A stretch of 64,000 nt of DNA from the NCBI GenBank assembly GCA_033239525.1, contig BSYO01000014.1:6986536-7050535 (forward strand), given 5' to 3'. Made by a program: the position numbers and the translations under genes. The notes below the pieces were generated by a model, which was not told where the DNA came from, searched no databases, and saw only the letters and a list, made by a program, of their open reading frames with translations. Positions 35,257-47,828 of this stretch are shown in pieces (within the stretch, counting starts at the first letter, position 1; each line of letters starts with the position of its first letter). The DNA is from Nepenthes gracilis. Taxonomy: Eukaryota; Streptophyta; Magnoliopsida; Caryophyllales; Nepenthaceae.

Positions 35257-35268
35257 TGGTATCGAGAG
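35257..35268 (+). other. LARD1 primer-binding site
   Basis: TGGTATCGAGAG, two bases after the LTR end, resembles the canonical initiator tRNA-Met PBS TGGTATCAGAGC. Confidence 0.85.
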
Positions 35269-37537
35269 AATTGAGATGCCTTAGGAATTGATCGAACGAA
35301 GCGGAAGCATAGGATTGAATCTCCGTATGGAATTCTTATAGGAATAGGTTAAGGAAGTTAAGGCAACTAGGACCTTTAAGAAAGAGATTGGTTGTGGGGT
35401 CCTAGGCTTTGTAGTAGTAACAAAGGTGATCTAGCATTCGGAAGGGCAACGGATGTATCAAAATGGATGTTCATGTACAAATTTTGGATAAATATTTTCC
35501 CGAAGGGATTTGGAACTATGATCTAAGTTATAGTTAGCATGGTGGTTGGGTTAATCTGAACCATTTTGTGGTGCTAATCTTGATGTGATATTATAGGTGT
35601 TTTGGTCGAGTAAGTTATCGGGTCAATCAATTGGGTTGGTAAACCTATTGTGCCTTGTGATTGGATTGTGCGATAGTGGGTATGAACTTGAGATAGTTAA
35701 AGTGTTAAGTCGTGTCGATCTTAATAGTAGTTCGGTGAATGACTGCGGTGCTAATATGGTCGAATTCGGTAAAAGATAACATCCGACAATCAGGTTATGG
35801 GATTTGAAGCATGAGTTTGAATTGGTCGAGGTATCAAGAAATTGATATTGTCTTTCTTGTAAATCATTTGATCGAGGATGTTATCGAAGGGAAGACTCGA
35901 TCGAGTTATCTCATGATCGGTAATTCGAGGTCGTGTCGAATCGATGCCAATCGTTGAGGATCTTAAGTAGGGCCGTGCAAGTATCGGCTTTGGTATCGTG
36001 GGTCGAATATTTCCAGAATCTTCGAGGTAAATAGATGGACCAATAAGGTGGTTCACGAATGTCTAAATGTTTAGAAGCTTAATGATTGGATGATCAGATC
36101 TTGGGGATGGATAGACATAGTCCGTGAGCCGTTGTAAAGGCTTGATGAATTATGAAATTGATTTGGGGTCCATAACGCGATATTGTGGATCAATGGAAGT
36201 TGTAATCCCGACAGTATTCAGGGTGAGGCTATGGCCACTATAAAAAAAGAAAAACGCCCGTTTGGGTTTTGTTGATTCGTTGGCGTTTCATGAAGTTTTA
36301 TGGGATGATCTTTCGACCACGTCTGGGTCGATGTTGAGGTTGCTTTATGTGATAATCAAGGAATTAAGTCATGGATTATGAATGGCTGATAATTCGCATG
36401 TTCCGGTGAGAAAGGAATGCGAATTTGATTGAGAAAATGCCTTCCTAAGCTTGTGGCTTTGTAATTGCATGATTTTGAGGACTTGGGATTTTTAAGTGCG
36501 GCTGATTGAGGAGGCCGATTTGTGTTGTGGAATTGTGCAGTCATCTTGGATCTAATCGGATAGGGTGATTGATGTTCGTGACATTTGGGTTGACCCCTAA
36601 TGGGTCTAATAAGTTCTTGTGGAATGTAATACCCTTGAGATAAGTGGGGGAGGAGTCCAGATTAGTGTTACCCCCACGTGTATGTCGGAAATTGGCCATT
36701 AAGGTTTTCATTTTGAAAACTCAGGAGTATTGTCTTCGGAGATAGGAAGATGATTATATGGCCTTGCATGTGGTCAGATTTGTTTAAAGGGTGAGAAAGT
36801 AAACGTCGGTGTCTTCCTTGCGAAGGCGGGCATCAATATTGGAAATTGATGCTACGAGTTTTGGACTTGTTTGTCTTTGAGGTTTCATAGAAGTTGCTGA
36901 AGATGAATCCCTAGTAAGTCCAAATGACTGGGTATTAGAATGTCGTGATCTTCTTTGGAAGTTAGAATCGTATTCGGTTTTGGTCGATTGGCTCGTTGAA
37001 ATGCCGACGGGATCTTGAGGTTACTAAGTGATCGAATTTTGAGATCCTGGGCAAGAATTGAAAGTCTTGTCAACTTTTTTGGGAGATTGTTATGATTGTG
37101 CCGTAATTTAATGATTGAGGATTAATCGGAGTAGTGCAATGAGCGTCGTGGGCCCGTGGCCCGAGGTTTCTAGATAAGGTCGAGGCTCTAGTGACCGATT
37201 TCTTTCGAGGCATGAAATGGATTCAAGTGAAAGGTCATTGATCCATTGAAAGTGTCGGATTGGGTTAGGAGATGTTCGGCATGATTTTAGGTCACTTTTG
37301 AAATTTGGAGGATCGTTATGAGGTCTTCCTTGTATCGATGGATGAGAGAATCGATAAGCGACCGGTTTGGGCCGTTTTGAAAGGCTAAGGATTTGTTTTA
37401 TGACGAGAACTAGGACGATTCCAATGCTTGAGGTTCCTAAAATAGGCATTGTCCGAGGAAATGATTTCTAAATGTAAGGAGTTCATCTCGGGTTTGGAAA
37501 TTCGAGGCTCGTTAAATTTCGAGGACAAAATTTCTTT
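35269..37537 (+). repeat. LARD1 internal domain (non-coding)
   Basis: About 2.3 kb with no frame above roughly 110 residues on either strand and no gag or pol motif. The first 60 bases (GAGATGCCTTAGGAAT, AAGCGGAAGCATAGGA) match the leaders of LARD2, the 1016-2155 remnant and the chromovirus. The final block GAGGACAAAATTTCTTTAAG precedes the PPT. Confidence 0.8.
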
Positions 37538-37550
37538 AAGTGGGGGAGAA
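37538..37550 (+). other. LARD1 polypurine tract
   Basis: AAGTGGGGGAGAA directly before the 3' LTR. Confidence 0.9.
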
Positions 37551-40500
37551 TGTGATGGCCCGAGTTCCTAAATATGATAATTGGGAGATAATTAAGTTAA
37601 AATAGGTAAAATTGTATTCAAAAGATGCGGGAGAAATTGTGAGGTTCGGATTTGTGAACCCGACAATTATGAGGTGATTAGTATGTTAATGATCAATACT
37701 AATCTTATGGGATGATTAAGGTTTGGTATCGGAAGAAAAATCGGGAAATTATTGGTCCGGCTGCTGAAGCCTGCCCGGTGACTTGCGCTCTTTGGCGCTC
37801 GAGCCGGGGCTCGAGCGGATAAAGCAGGACCGCCCGTGGGCTGGCCGCTCGCCAGCCGCTCGAAGGGCGCTCGAGCGGTGGCCGCCGTGGCCCTGCCGCG
37901 AGCGGCTGGCAGCGAGCAAAACGCGCGCGCGCGGTCGTTCTCCCTCATTTTCGATCGGTGAGGGTTTTGAGGAGAGAGAGAGGGGCGCGACTAGAGAGAG
38001 AAGGAAGGAGATCGAGCGGGAGTCCGATTCGTCCAAAGCAGTATAAAGGTGAAAGCACGCGTCGAGGCAAGTGTTCTCATACCCACTTCTCGTTCTCTTT
38101 CGATGTTTTGTGTATTTTCGTTGGGTATTTTGTGTCGATACTCACGGGAATGTTAGGACATTGAAAACCCATGCCTTGAGGTCCATGAAAATGTGGTTAG
38201 TTGTCCGATTCGTGTCCGATTCGCCGGGTGGGTTTTAGAAACCCTAACCTACGGGAATTTGGGGTTTCCCATTTTCCGGCCTCGTATCATGAAATTGACC
38301 TCAAAATTGGAGTGCCCACGTCCCAATGATGTATATATGTCGGCCCTTGGGTCGATCTTGCACGTTTGGACCCGTTCGCGGCGTCCGGCCCTCTAAAGGG
38401 CGCTATTACTGTTTACCGAGCCGGAAGGTGATAATCGCACGTTGTCACCTTCGTAAAATGATGAAATGATCCTAGAATATGAATCCCCATGTCCCAATTG
38501 TGTGTATATATCGACCGGATGCGAATCTCGCAAGATTTGACCCGTTTGTGGCATCGGGAGTCTTGAAATAATTCCGTAATTGTTTAAATGTCGATTAAGT
38601 GATATGTGTTTGTAGAGAGAGGAAGTTGAGGCACAAACAGCAAGCACGGCGAGAAAGAAAGGGGAGAGACCACAGTTGTGATTCGATTCGGGTAAAATAA
38701 TGGTAGAACGAGCTCGAGGCAAGTGTACTTCGTTGTTGTTTTCATCATGCCCGATTTTCATGCCTTTAAGACCGTTGAAAATGCTCTAAATATTGATGAT
38801 GCATGTTTAAAGTACATGAAGCATGTTTACTTCGATTACTCGGTTAGATTTGCGTTTATCCATGTTTATTGCAAAAAAATTGGCTTCGATTTCGTGAAGG
38901 AGCATGAAAATGGTGTTCAATTTCCCTTGAAAAGTATGTGATGAAACCCTAGCTCGAAAATGTTGTATAGTTTGAGTAAATTGCATGATTTAATGTATAT
39001 GCATGGCATCTATGATATTAATTTCATGAAATATGTGCAAGTAAGAGACCGATTTGAGTTCGAAGGTTTTGGCGAAGCACCATGTACGAAAGTGAAGAGG
39101 TTTTGATGAGTTTTAACCGTAGCTTCTACTATATGAAAGTTAATTGACATCGAAATGAAGCTTCCTGTATAGTTTGTTTTCGAAAATATGTACGAACGTA
39201 TACCGACAAAATTTCCATGTAAATTTAAAGAAGAGCTGAAATTGTGTTGTAAAGTTTGATTTCGAAAATGTGATTTTCGATAAAGAAATGATTTCCGTAC
39301 AGTTATTTTGGGACCCGAGACTGACTACAGTCCAGGTAAGTTCTTGGGTGAGGCCTAAGAACTTACGGTGGTAATCGAGGATAGCTCTGTCCATGGAGCG
39401 ATTCATGGTCCGCCCTGTCCTCAAGGGCGTTAAGCCAGGAGGAACATAGGCCGACCTTCGGGTGGCACACAGTATAGATATCCATCGGGATGGGATATAC
39501 ATGATATGATATGACATGATAGGCCTTGGATTGTGTGGACTGAACACAATCTATCCTCGATCATTCGCCCCTTCCGCTAGTAGGGTACACTGGCAGGGTC
39601 TGAAAGTGTTAAGATATGTCACAGAAAAAGATGAAATGTATTGTACAGTGAAAAGATGATAGAGTATCATCTGATGAAAAGATGACAATGAAACGTATAC
39701 AGTAAAAAGATGACAATGAAAGCATTATACGATAAAAAGATGACAATGAAACGTATCTGATAAAAAGATGAGTGAAGCGATTATAAAATACGGTTTTGAT
39801 TTTACCATGCATCGATAAAGTTTATAGTTATAGTTTTATAGCCCATAGTGATATGATTTATGAAGTATGAGATTTAATATCGTTATAGCATATCTTTACA
39901 GTTCCTTTTCAGATGATGTTGATTAAACATTATGGTTATATGATCGTTTTGGCATGATCATTTTACAGCTCACGTGCATGTACCTTGCTGGGCCTCGGCT
40001 CACTGTTTTAGTGTTTTTCCCCCCCTCCAGATGAGACAGTAGAGCTTTTACCCGACGAAAAAGAGTAAACAGAGAAGAGTTGCTTGAAGACTTTTGAGGA
40101 CCGCCGCATATTGAAGCTATTTTGGAGGAGCCTGTTGATGTAAAGGCTTAGCTAGAAACATGATTTTTATATACCGCTCTTTTGGTCCCTGATGTTATAG
40201 AACATGTGAAATTTTGTATGACAAGCATGTGAAATGTATGTATGGTAGTAAAAGAGAATATGCTATGCTTCTGCAGGTTGTAGTGTACTTCCGCTATACT
40301 CTGGATTTCTTGTGCAGGTCCTAGATGGCATCTCGTTAATTATCTGTTAGAATAGTAATTGCTTTGTTGGATTTGTGCCATGGATGGCACATAGGATCCT
40401 GTGAATGATTGTTGTAGGAATTGTGAATAATGGATAGTTGTGTGCTTGATATGGATGAATATTACAGGTTTGTATTTTTGGGATTTCATCCAGTTACAAA

Positions 40501-40608
40501 GGAGACTCTGCCGAAATTTCTGCAGAAGTCTTGCCTTAATTAGACCGTTAATTATGTTATCTGTTTGACGGAAGCTTTTGAGGAAAAAAAAAAATCCGTT
40601 CCGTCACA
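37551..40608 (+). repeat. LARD1 3' LTR
   Basis: A near-identical partner of 32186-35254, starting TGTGATGGCCC and ending CCGTCACA. Differences between the two are mostly small indels, many at CG, CTG or CAG sites. The structured block is at 39336-39563, TATA at 38042-38049. Confidence 0.95.
39336..39563 (+). promoter_or_regulatory. Conserved structured LTR block (LARD1 3' LTR)
   Basis: The leading hairpin GTAAGTTCTT/AAGAACTTAC (39336-39366) has AGGCCT in the loop. Closing strands lie at 39372-39383 and 39552-39563. It is the partner of the 5' LTR copy. Confidence 0.55.
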
Positions 40609-40613
40609 ATATG
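40609..40613. other. LARD1 target-site duplication, right
   Basis: ATATG, identical to 32181-32185. Confidence 0.9.
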
Positions 40614-42821
40614 TCTTTTGAGCAAATGAAGATTTCACTCTTATTCATGTTTGCAGAGAGGCCCAATGAAAAATGGAACTCTTCAAGACAGTCCTTAAGG
40701 ATTTGAGTGGAGTGGGAATCGACATGGGAGAAGAGAAGGAGATCATCTGCAAAGGCAAGCATGACAGTTTGAGTCTCTTCACATTTCCAGTGAAATTTAA
40801 AATTTTCATCCCGCCTAGCCTTGATTTAATAATGCCATTTAAGACCTCCATAACAAGGACAAATAAATGTGGAGAGATAGGATCGCCTCGGCGGAGGCCT
40901 TTACCTCCTTTGAAAAAACCGACTGCTTCCCCATTGATATTGAGGGAGTACAAAGGTGTAGTAATACACTGACTAATCCAATTGACCATTTGAGGGGGGA
41001 AATTCATGAGGGTCAGCATATTAATGATGAAATCCCAATGGACGGAGTCGTACGCTTTCATTAGGTCAATCTTCATAGTACACCTGGGGGGATCGTGTCC
41101 AAGATGATATTTATGAAGGAGCTCTTGAGCAAAAAGGATATTATCACTAATCTGACGCACAGCAACAAAGGCCATTTGGCATTTGTCGACAAGGTAGGGA
41201 AGGGTTTCTTTGATCCGGTTTGTGAGGATTTTTGAGATCACTTTATAAATGACATTGCAACAAGATATCGGACGATAGTCAGAAACCATGAGTGGGGATT
41301 AGACCTTTGGAATAAGACTAATCATAGTGGTGTTCAATTGTTTAAGGAGCTTTCCATTATTAAAGAAATCATAAATAACTTCACAAACAGAATGGCTAGT
41401 AATCTCCCATGAGTCCTTAAAGAACTTTGAGGTAAAGCCATCAGGACCGAGAGCTCTGTCATCACCAATGGAGAAAAGCGCTTTGTGGATTTCCTCCTCA
41501 CTAACCGGCCTAGAAAGGGGCTAGTTAGGAAGCCCGGGACAATATGAAGGATGAAAGGATGAAGCCGATTGGCATCCGCCGAACCATGGGATCGACCGGA
41601 ACCAAGAGTCCTCTTGAAGTCGTCTACAACCAATCTATGAAGATCCTCTGACCCCCTAGTAGGGTTGCCAAACTCATCAAGGAGGGAGATAATCCTATTC
41701 CTGTTATTGTTCCCATTAACAGTCTTGAAGAAAAATTTAGTGCACTGATCTCTCTCTTTGAGCCACTTTAATTTGGCTTTTTGTTGAAGAAAATTAGCCT
41801 CCTTTGCCAAAGCAGAATAGTAAGTTGCCCTATATGAACGTTCAACATAGCAGATTCCCAGGGATGAGAGAGACTTGGATTGGAAATCCTCTAAGCATTT
41901 CCTAGTACGCAAGACCTCCTCGTGAACATTACCACACTGGGCATTAAGGGTTTTGAGCACACACTTCACCTTTTTGAGATTAGACACCAACCGAAACATA
42001 GGGGTTCCAGCAATCTCATCCTTTCAAGCATCCTTGACCACAAAGAGAAAATTTGGGGCTTTGGTGAGGAAGTTATTAAACCGAAACAGCCCGTGCTTTC
42101 TTGCTGACCTATTAGAGGGAAGAAGAATTCAAGGGGAGTGGTCTGAGAGTCTGGCAGGGGGGAAAAGGGCTTTAGCCCTTCTAAATTGATCAAGCTAGTG
42201 ACCATTAGCGACAACTCTATCTAATTTTCTAAAAATACAGATAGATGGGTCTCGACTGTCATTCCAGGTGTAGAGCTAACCTTCATGGTAGACATCCACA
42301 AGGTCACAGTCCCTGAGGCAGTTATTAAGATCTAAAGAACTTTTATGGTGCCAGAAACCTCCAAGGGCCTCAAACAAAGATCGAATAGCATTGAAATCGC
42401 TAAGGATAGCCCAAGGGAGGTCACTGGGGAGGCCCGACAGCGTCCTAAGGCTCTCCCAAAGGAGCCTTCGAAGACCTTCCGAGTTAGCACCATAAACAAA
42501 GGACAGGAGGCAGTGAATATTATCATCAAGGAAAAGAACTTCGGTATGGATAACCTGGTCTTCCTTTGAGAGAATTTTAACAGCCACCTTAAGGGGGTCC
42601 CAGCCAACCCAGATCCTCCCGAGAGAGGAAACATAATAATTCATGGACCAAAGCCAATGAGAATTAATCCTAGCCGAAATGGAAGTTGAATTCTTCTCCA
42701 TAACTTTTGTTTCAACCAGACAACGATAGAAGCAACCGTGGGAGCTGATAAGGTTATGGACTTCATGGGCTTTAACAATCTCATTAAGTCCCCTCACATT
42801 CCAACAGGCGATATTAGTCAT
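40614..42821 (-). pseudogene. LINE ORF2, N-terminal part (endonuclease and RT)
   Basis: It starts at the Met of MTNIACWNVRGLN (ATG at 42821). The APE-type endonuclease (to about 42130) shows NIACWNVRGLN, LVETKV, LSDFNA (GDFN is usual) and, in a shifted frame, SDHSP. The reverse transcriptase (about 41400-40614) shows DYRPISCCNVIYKVISKIL, KIDLMKAYDSV, GLRRGDPISP and, after a frameshift near 40770, FADDLLLFS. Several stops and frameshifts break it. The protein would nick target DNA and prime reverse transcription on it. Confidence 0.9.
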
Positions 42822-42871
42822 GAGGCCCCTGGGATTTTTTGAGGTTTTTTGAGGATTTATGACCCCTACTT

Positions 42872-44843
42872 TTAGGCATATGGTAAGAAACAATTAGAGT
42901 TAGTCGCATCAGAAGAGGGAGCAAGACTCAAGTGAGGTTTTGGACTAGTGAGGATCACAGAGCCGAATGTGGAGGAGGACTGAAGATTATTTGCCATCAA
43001 GTCGGGGGCCTCTTTCGGTCCAGAGTTACTAGATGCCCGAACTAGGACCTCTTCCAAAGAATACTCAAAGGCAATATAAGGCAACTGGTTATCAGAATCA
43101 GGGGGACACTTGAGGTGAATATTCTTTTCATCAAGGCCCCTATGCTCTACGTGTCCACTCAAGGACGAGGAAGACAGATCCCTTGGGAAAAGGATTAAAC
43201 CAGTTTTACTGAGAGGGGGTACCAGGGTAACCTCATTCTGTTGACACATCAGGATATGATCACCACTCGGGATAGGGTTAACCAGAGAGGGCTCCTGAAG
43301 GATGCTGAAAGAATTAGATGTAGAAATAGCCTTATGATCAGAGTCCCCTATGGGGGAGACAACTAAGGCAAGTGTCTCCAGAGGAGGTGAAGAATTTTAA
43401 GGAGAGGAGGTAGTGTTCGCACGAAATTTACCCACAACCTTATAATCCCCCGACTATTTGGGGGGAGGGGCCACATCCCCATTCTTTTGAGGGGGAATAC
43501 GATGAGGAGATTTCCGTTGATCCTCAATTTTAATTTCAACGAAAGGGCAAACAAAATTTGTGACTTGGCAGCCTGACCGAACTTTTACTGATTTAGGCAG
43601 ATGAGCACCAACTCCCACTTCAACACAGACCCTAGCAAAGCCCATTCATTCAAACCTTTCGGTAACAGGGTCTAATAGTAAGGGTTTCCCTACAGCATTG
43701 GCAATCCAACTCAAACCAAGAGGGGTCTAGTATTCGATAGGGACCCCGGTCAATGTGATCCATGTGGAAAAGCGATTTGTGCTCTTCCTTGGAAAGAACC
43801 ATTCCGGGCTCCCATTTCTTAATAAAGAGGGGGTGGCCTGCAATTGACCAAGGGCTACTGGTAATGCATTTGTCAAGCATTTTAATGGATGAGAAATCGA
43901 AAAAGAAGAAACCTAGCTCGTTTCAGCGACATGATTAAGTTCAAAATGAGCCCAAATTTTCCTTTTAATGTTGTTTACAGCATTAAAGTGAAGAGGAGTG
44001 CAGCAAAGTATCCAACTAGGGTAGCACCCCACAAGTTCTTGCATGTTCAATGACATCGGATGGGGGGACAAGATAGAGTTCTCCACATCGGACACATTAG
44101 GGGGGAAGAATTAAGGGAGGACTTACCACCAGGGGTATTCTGCTTCACCACAAAAGACCACGAAGCTCCAAGGGGGCAATCGACTACACCAAGAGGATTG
44201 CCGAAAATAGGGGTACTACTGGGATTAACAAAAGCATTTAGCTGAGGGGCAAGGCGAGATTGTTCATCCTTGCTTGGTAACTGGATGCTGTCCTGGGGGT
44301 TAATATAGCAAGTAGGGTCAATAGCCCCCAACGAGGAAATAGATTTACTGACTGAATCATTGAACTCACCAGGTAGGCCATCAGAAAGAAGCAAGTTGTC
44401 CTGGCAAGGGGAATGGGGCCTAGTCAGAGGCAAAGCTCCTGCCACAGCATCACAAGCGACCGAGGAGCCCGGCGACCCAGAGAGAGGAACATCTAATGAG
44501 GGAACGGGACCGAAGAGGCCGCACAAATTATCCACACAATCCAAAATCTCATATTGATGAGATGAATAATCCAAACAACCCTGAGAAACACCCACATAGA
44601 TATTGGATTCAGGAAGCGCCAACCGAATCAGCGAGTTGGTATAAGAAGAACAAAAGGTTGGGGGAGAGGGGAGGTAGGGATAACACCTAGGGCACGGGCA
44701 AGAGGGACAATAGAGGCAAATGAGGGTCTAGGTTTTGAGGAGAGGATACAAGATGCATGGATAAAAGGAAAATCGGAATCGGAAAGGGTGAAAGCATTTA
44801 AGGGGGGAGGAGGGGGCCACCGAGGGAGAACCCCAACAGCCAA
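42872..44843 (-). pseudogene. LINE ORF1 (DUF4283-type RNA-binding protein)
   Basis: This degenerate frame set starts near 44843 (MAVGVLPRW). The recognisable core (about 43990-43590) reads KRKIWAHFELNHVAE, SSPWSIAGHPLFIKKWEPG, GVPIEYWTPLGLSWIANAVGKPL and MGFARVCVEV, the DUF4283 domain typical of plant L1 ORF1 proteins. The C-terminal third is low-complexity and ends at 42872. The family protein binds LINE RNA. At least three frameshifts are present. Confidence 0.8.
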
Positions 44844-45071
44844 GCGGGCGGGAGAGAGGGGGGCATTTAAGTAGAGGGGGTGATAAGGGACGAGAGGAGA
44901 GTGGGGGAGAAGCTTTTTGAGGAGAGTAGGAGAAGGGACTGAGGACCGGTGCGATGGGCACCGGCAGGAAGATTGGAGAGATGGGATAGGGCAAGGACGG
45001 CGAGATTTAAAATTAGGGAAGAGAGAAGACAGAGCTTTTCTCTCTACGAAGACTCTTTACAACATGGAGCT

Positions 45072-45083
45072 ACCAGGTAAGCT
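45072..45083. other. LINE target-site duplication, right
   Basis: ACCAGGTAAGCT, identical to 29014-29025. With the LINE removed, the chromovirus frame runs on between protease and RT. Confidence 0.9.
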
Positions 45084-46563
45084 CGGCATCCACTTTTCAA
45101 CAAATGTTTAGTATGCAAGGCAGAAATCATAATAGGCATTTCTTTTCTCCTAATACCCTAAAATGAGAAGGGTTCAATTCCAGGAATATTGAAACACACC
45201 TTCTTTTGAAAGAAATCAATACTGGAATAATACCTTGCCAGCCAATCCATTCCTAAGATGACATCAAAATTACCCATATCTAGTAATATCAAATCTACTA
45301 TTAGACATTTTCCATCCACCTCAACCTCACACTCTAGGTATCAACGTTAGTCACAATCGAGGACCCAATAGGGGTCGACACAGCAAAAGAAAGTCCAAGA
45401 TTCATGGGATAGATACAATATAACATGAAAACTGTGGAAAAATAAAGGAATGCATAGACCCATAATCAAATAAAATAGAGGTTGGAACTCCACAGATAAG
45501 GAGAGCACCTTCAACTACATTTGGAGACGTCTCAAGGTCCTATACTGTCACTACAAAAGCTTTAGCTGCAACTATTGGCTTTGTTGATTTAACTCTCTTG
45601 GGCAAAGGACAATCTTTCATCATGTGACCTTGTTGGCCATAGTTGAAACATGCTCCGGTCAATTTAAAGCAAGGCCTCCTAGCATGGTCTCTCCCACAAT
45701 AAGCACAACCAGTGACCGACGTTTGGGACTTCGTCACTGGTTGGGATTCAATTATACTTTTCCCTTTAACTACTATTTTTGCCTTCTTAGATGTCCCTGA
45801 GGGTGCCACATTCGAACCGGACCTAAAACTTGCCCGGCTAGTAGCTTTCCTTGTGAAAAACTTTTGTATTTCCAGCTCTTTCTCATATATCAACGCCCGA
45901 TCTAGAACATCTACATATGTTTGAAGCTTTTGGAGTCACTAATTGCCTTCTAATATTTTCCCTTAGTCCCTACTAGAACTTCTTTGCTTTTCTTAATTCA
46001 TTTTCTACAAAGTAGGGTGCAAAATGGGACAGCTCCGTAAACTGGGTGCCATATTCAGCCACTGTACGAGTCCCCTATCTTAGCCACATAAACTCCCTCT
46101 CCTTCTAGTCTTGAAGACTGGAGGGAAAATATTTTTCCATGAATGCTTCTTCAAACATATCTCAAGTAATTTCTTCATCAGGCACTCCAAACACCCTCCT
46201 TTGCATCGCCCACCAACTATCAGCCTCTTCTTCAAGTTTATAGGCTGCAAAGGTAACTTTTTCCCGGTCACTGTATCGGATTACTGTAAAAATTTTTTTC
46301 ATTCTCCTTATCCAGATATTATCTTTGGCACGATCCAGTTCTCCCAAGAATTTTGATGCTCTTTTCACCGTGAATTTATCATACGTTGTTGGGGCAGGAT
46401 TTATCGAAGCTATCTCTGGTGCTGGGACCGGAGCCATATGGCGTTGCTCCATAGACTCAATTATGTTCGTCATCCTTCCCAACAGGTTAATATATTTTGC
46501 TTCGTGGTTAGAGGGCATATCAGCACTACCCCGACCGTTTCTTATACTTCTTCTACAAGCCAT
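45084..46563 (-). pseudogene. Ty3/gypsy chromovirus gag and protease
   Basis: Gag starts at the Met at 46563 (MACRRSIRNGRGSADM). The retrotransposon gag region shows ASKFLGELDRAKDN, AAYKLEEEADSWW, FMEKYFPSSLQD and GTRTVAEYGTQFTEL. The zinc knuckle at about 45609-45655 reads CFNYGQQGHMMKDC, so the second Cys of CX2CX4HX4C is Tyr. The protease active site reads LFDYGSMHSF (about 45440-45480), where D-S/T-G is expected, followed by LILGMDWL-type sequence (VILGMDWLARYYSSIDFF). Stops in several places make it non-functional. Confidence 0.9.
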
Positions 46564-46763
46564 TTATATCCTATTATGAAGAACAAGGCAATATTATCAA
46601 ACCTAGAAAATCAGATTACAGGAAGGGTTCATGGTTATTCAGGAAACTTAGAACCGATCTCAACGTTTACACCTAAAATTCCCATCTAATGTCTATTATC
46701 CTTATTTTGTCTTGTCATGCTTCAACTTTATAATCAACTATTCCAAAGGCATCTTGTTTTCCT

Positions 46764-46774
46764 CTCTGATACCA
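46764..46774 (-). other. Chromovirus primer-binding site
   Basis: The - strand reads TGGTATCAGAG, a perfect match to the start of the initiator tRNA-Met PBS, two bases from the 5' LTR. Confidence 0.9.
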
Positions 46775-47632
46775 ACTGTGATGGAGCAAATTTTTTTATA
46801 CATCAAAAATCCTCCCGTCAGAATTCATCTGAAGCTAAGTCCCAAGATAAAGTAATCAAGGGAGGCGGTCCAAACTGAACCAACATATGCAAGCGGATTA
46901 TGAATATGGACTTTATATGTATATACTCACAATACATACACAGGATCATCCAACACCATGTAATATTCACAACTCCAATTCTTTTAACATTTTATTTCAT
47001 TAAACCAAGTTTGTACAAAGATGCCATTCTAAACCTTTATTTCAACCAAAAGTTAATGGCAGAAGCAGTTCTATTCCAAAATTTATACAAGTAGAAGTAT
47101 AGTCATTCATTCATTCACAGTTTGAGATAAAGACATTCAACACTATCAAAATCTTCAAAAATCTTCACCAGGCTCTCTGATTCAAAATTTTCTCCTCATT
47201 AAGTTTTGTCTATTCCTACTCATCCATTATCGATTCTACCGTTTCATCTAAAGGGGAGAAAAAATTATAATAGGTTGAACCAAAGCTCAACAAGGCACCA
47301 AAAACATGCAATATAAATCATGAATACAATAACATAGAGTTATAGGAAATACCGAGGTTCATCATGGATGCCGATTCTGAAGTTCCCAATCCGATGTCAA
47401 TTTTCAAAGTTCACAGTTGGGTGCAAAACTCTGGAATACATGATTTTATATTTTTAATGCCAATTTTTGAGTGCAAAGTCTAGCATCAAATCCGAAGCTC
47501 TTAGTGTAAGAATAAGTTCCGAAGTTCATGTACAGGGTTAATTCCCGAAGCTTATAATGCCATGTCATTTTCATTATTCCAAGGGGACCTAGACTAGTAG
47601 ACCCTACTAGCCAAGAGGGAGAGTAATCAAGA

Positions 47633-47828
47633 ATAGATTGTGTTTACTCCACACAATCAAAGGTCATAGTTCGATAATTATATCCATTTTCATTTTCATT
47701 CAAAATCCAAAGTCCAAAGTTCCATATCTCTGTCCTCTCTTTATATCCCGAGGAGGGGCGGACCACGTATCACTCCATGGATGGAGTTACCCTTAATTAC
47801 CACCGTAACATTCTAAGGCATGTCGGAT
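47633..47828 (-). promoter_or_regulatory. Conserved structured LTR block, chromovirus 5' LTR
   Basis: Closing strands GTAATCAAGAATA (47633-47645) and TACCCTTAATTAC (47788-47800) still pair over 13 positions when G-U pairs are counted in the RNA sense. The inner GATTGTGT/ACACAATC hairpin is perfect (about 47646-47668). Confidence 0.5.

Larger units (their letters stand above)
32186..40608 (+). mobile_element. LARD1: complete non-coding LTR retrotransposon
   Basis: It consists of two nearly identical LTRs (3069 and 3058 bp), a PBS, a 2.3 kb internal domain without coding capacity, a PPT and a 5-bp duplication. The layout is that of LARDs (large retrotransposon derivatives). High LTR similarity makes it the youngest insertion in the nest. 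Its PBS, leader start, PPT block and LTR tip resemble those of the chromovirus, which suggests mobilisation in trans by related elements. Confidence 0.9.
30571..45071 (-). mobile_element. L1-like LINE, full length, interrupted by LARD1
   Basis: Subtracting LARD1 and one duplication copy leaves about 6.07 kb, a normal size for a plant L1. The order on the - strand is: 5' UTR from 45071, ORF1 (DUF4283 type), ORF2 (endonuclease, RT, zinc-binding tail), and a 3' end CTTATCAAAAG plus A-run at about 30571-30590. It is inserted in chromovirus pol with the 12-bp duplication ACCAGGTAAGCT. Both ORFs are broken. Confidence 0.85.

Noticed and set aside
46764..46774. tRNA-like sequence
   Set aside because: Only an 11-base match complementary to a tRNA 3' end, the primer-binding site. 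No cloverleaf is present.
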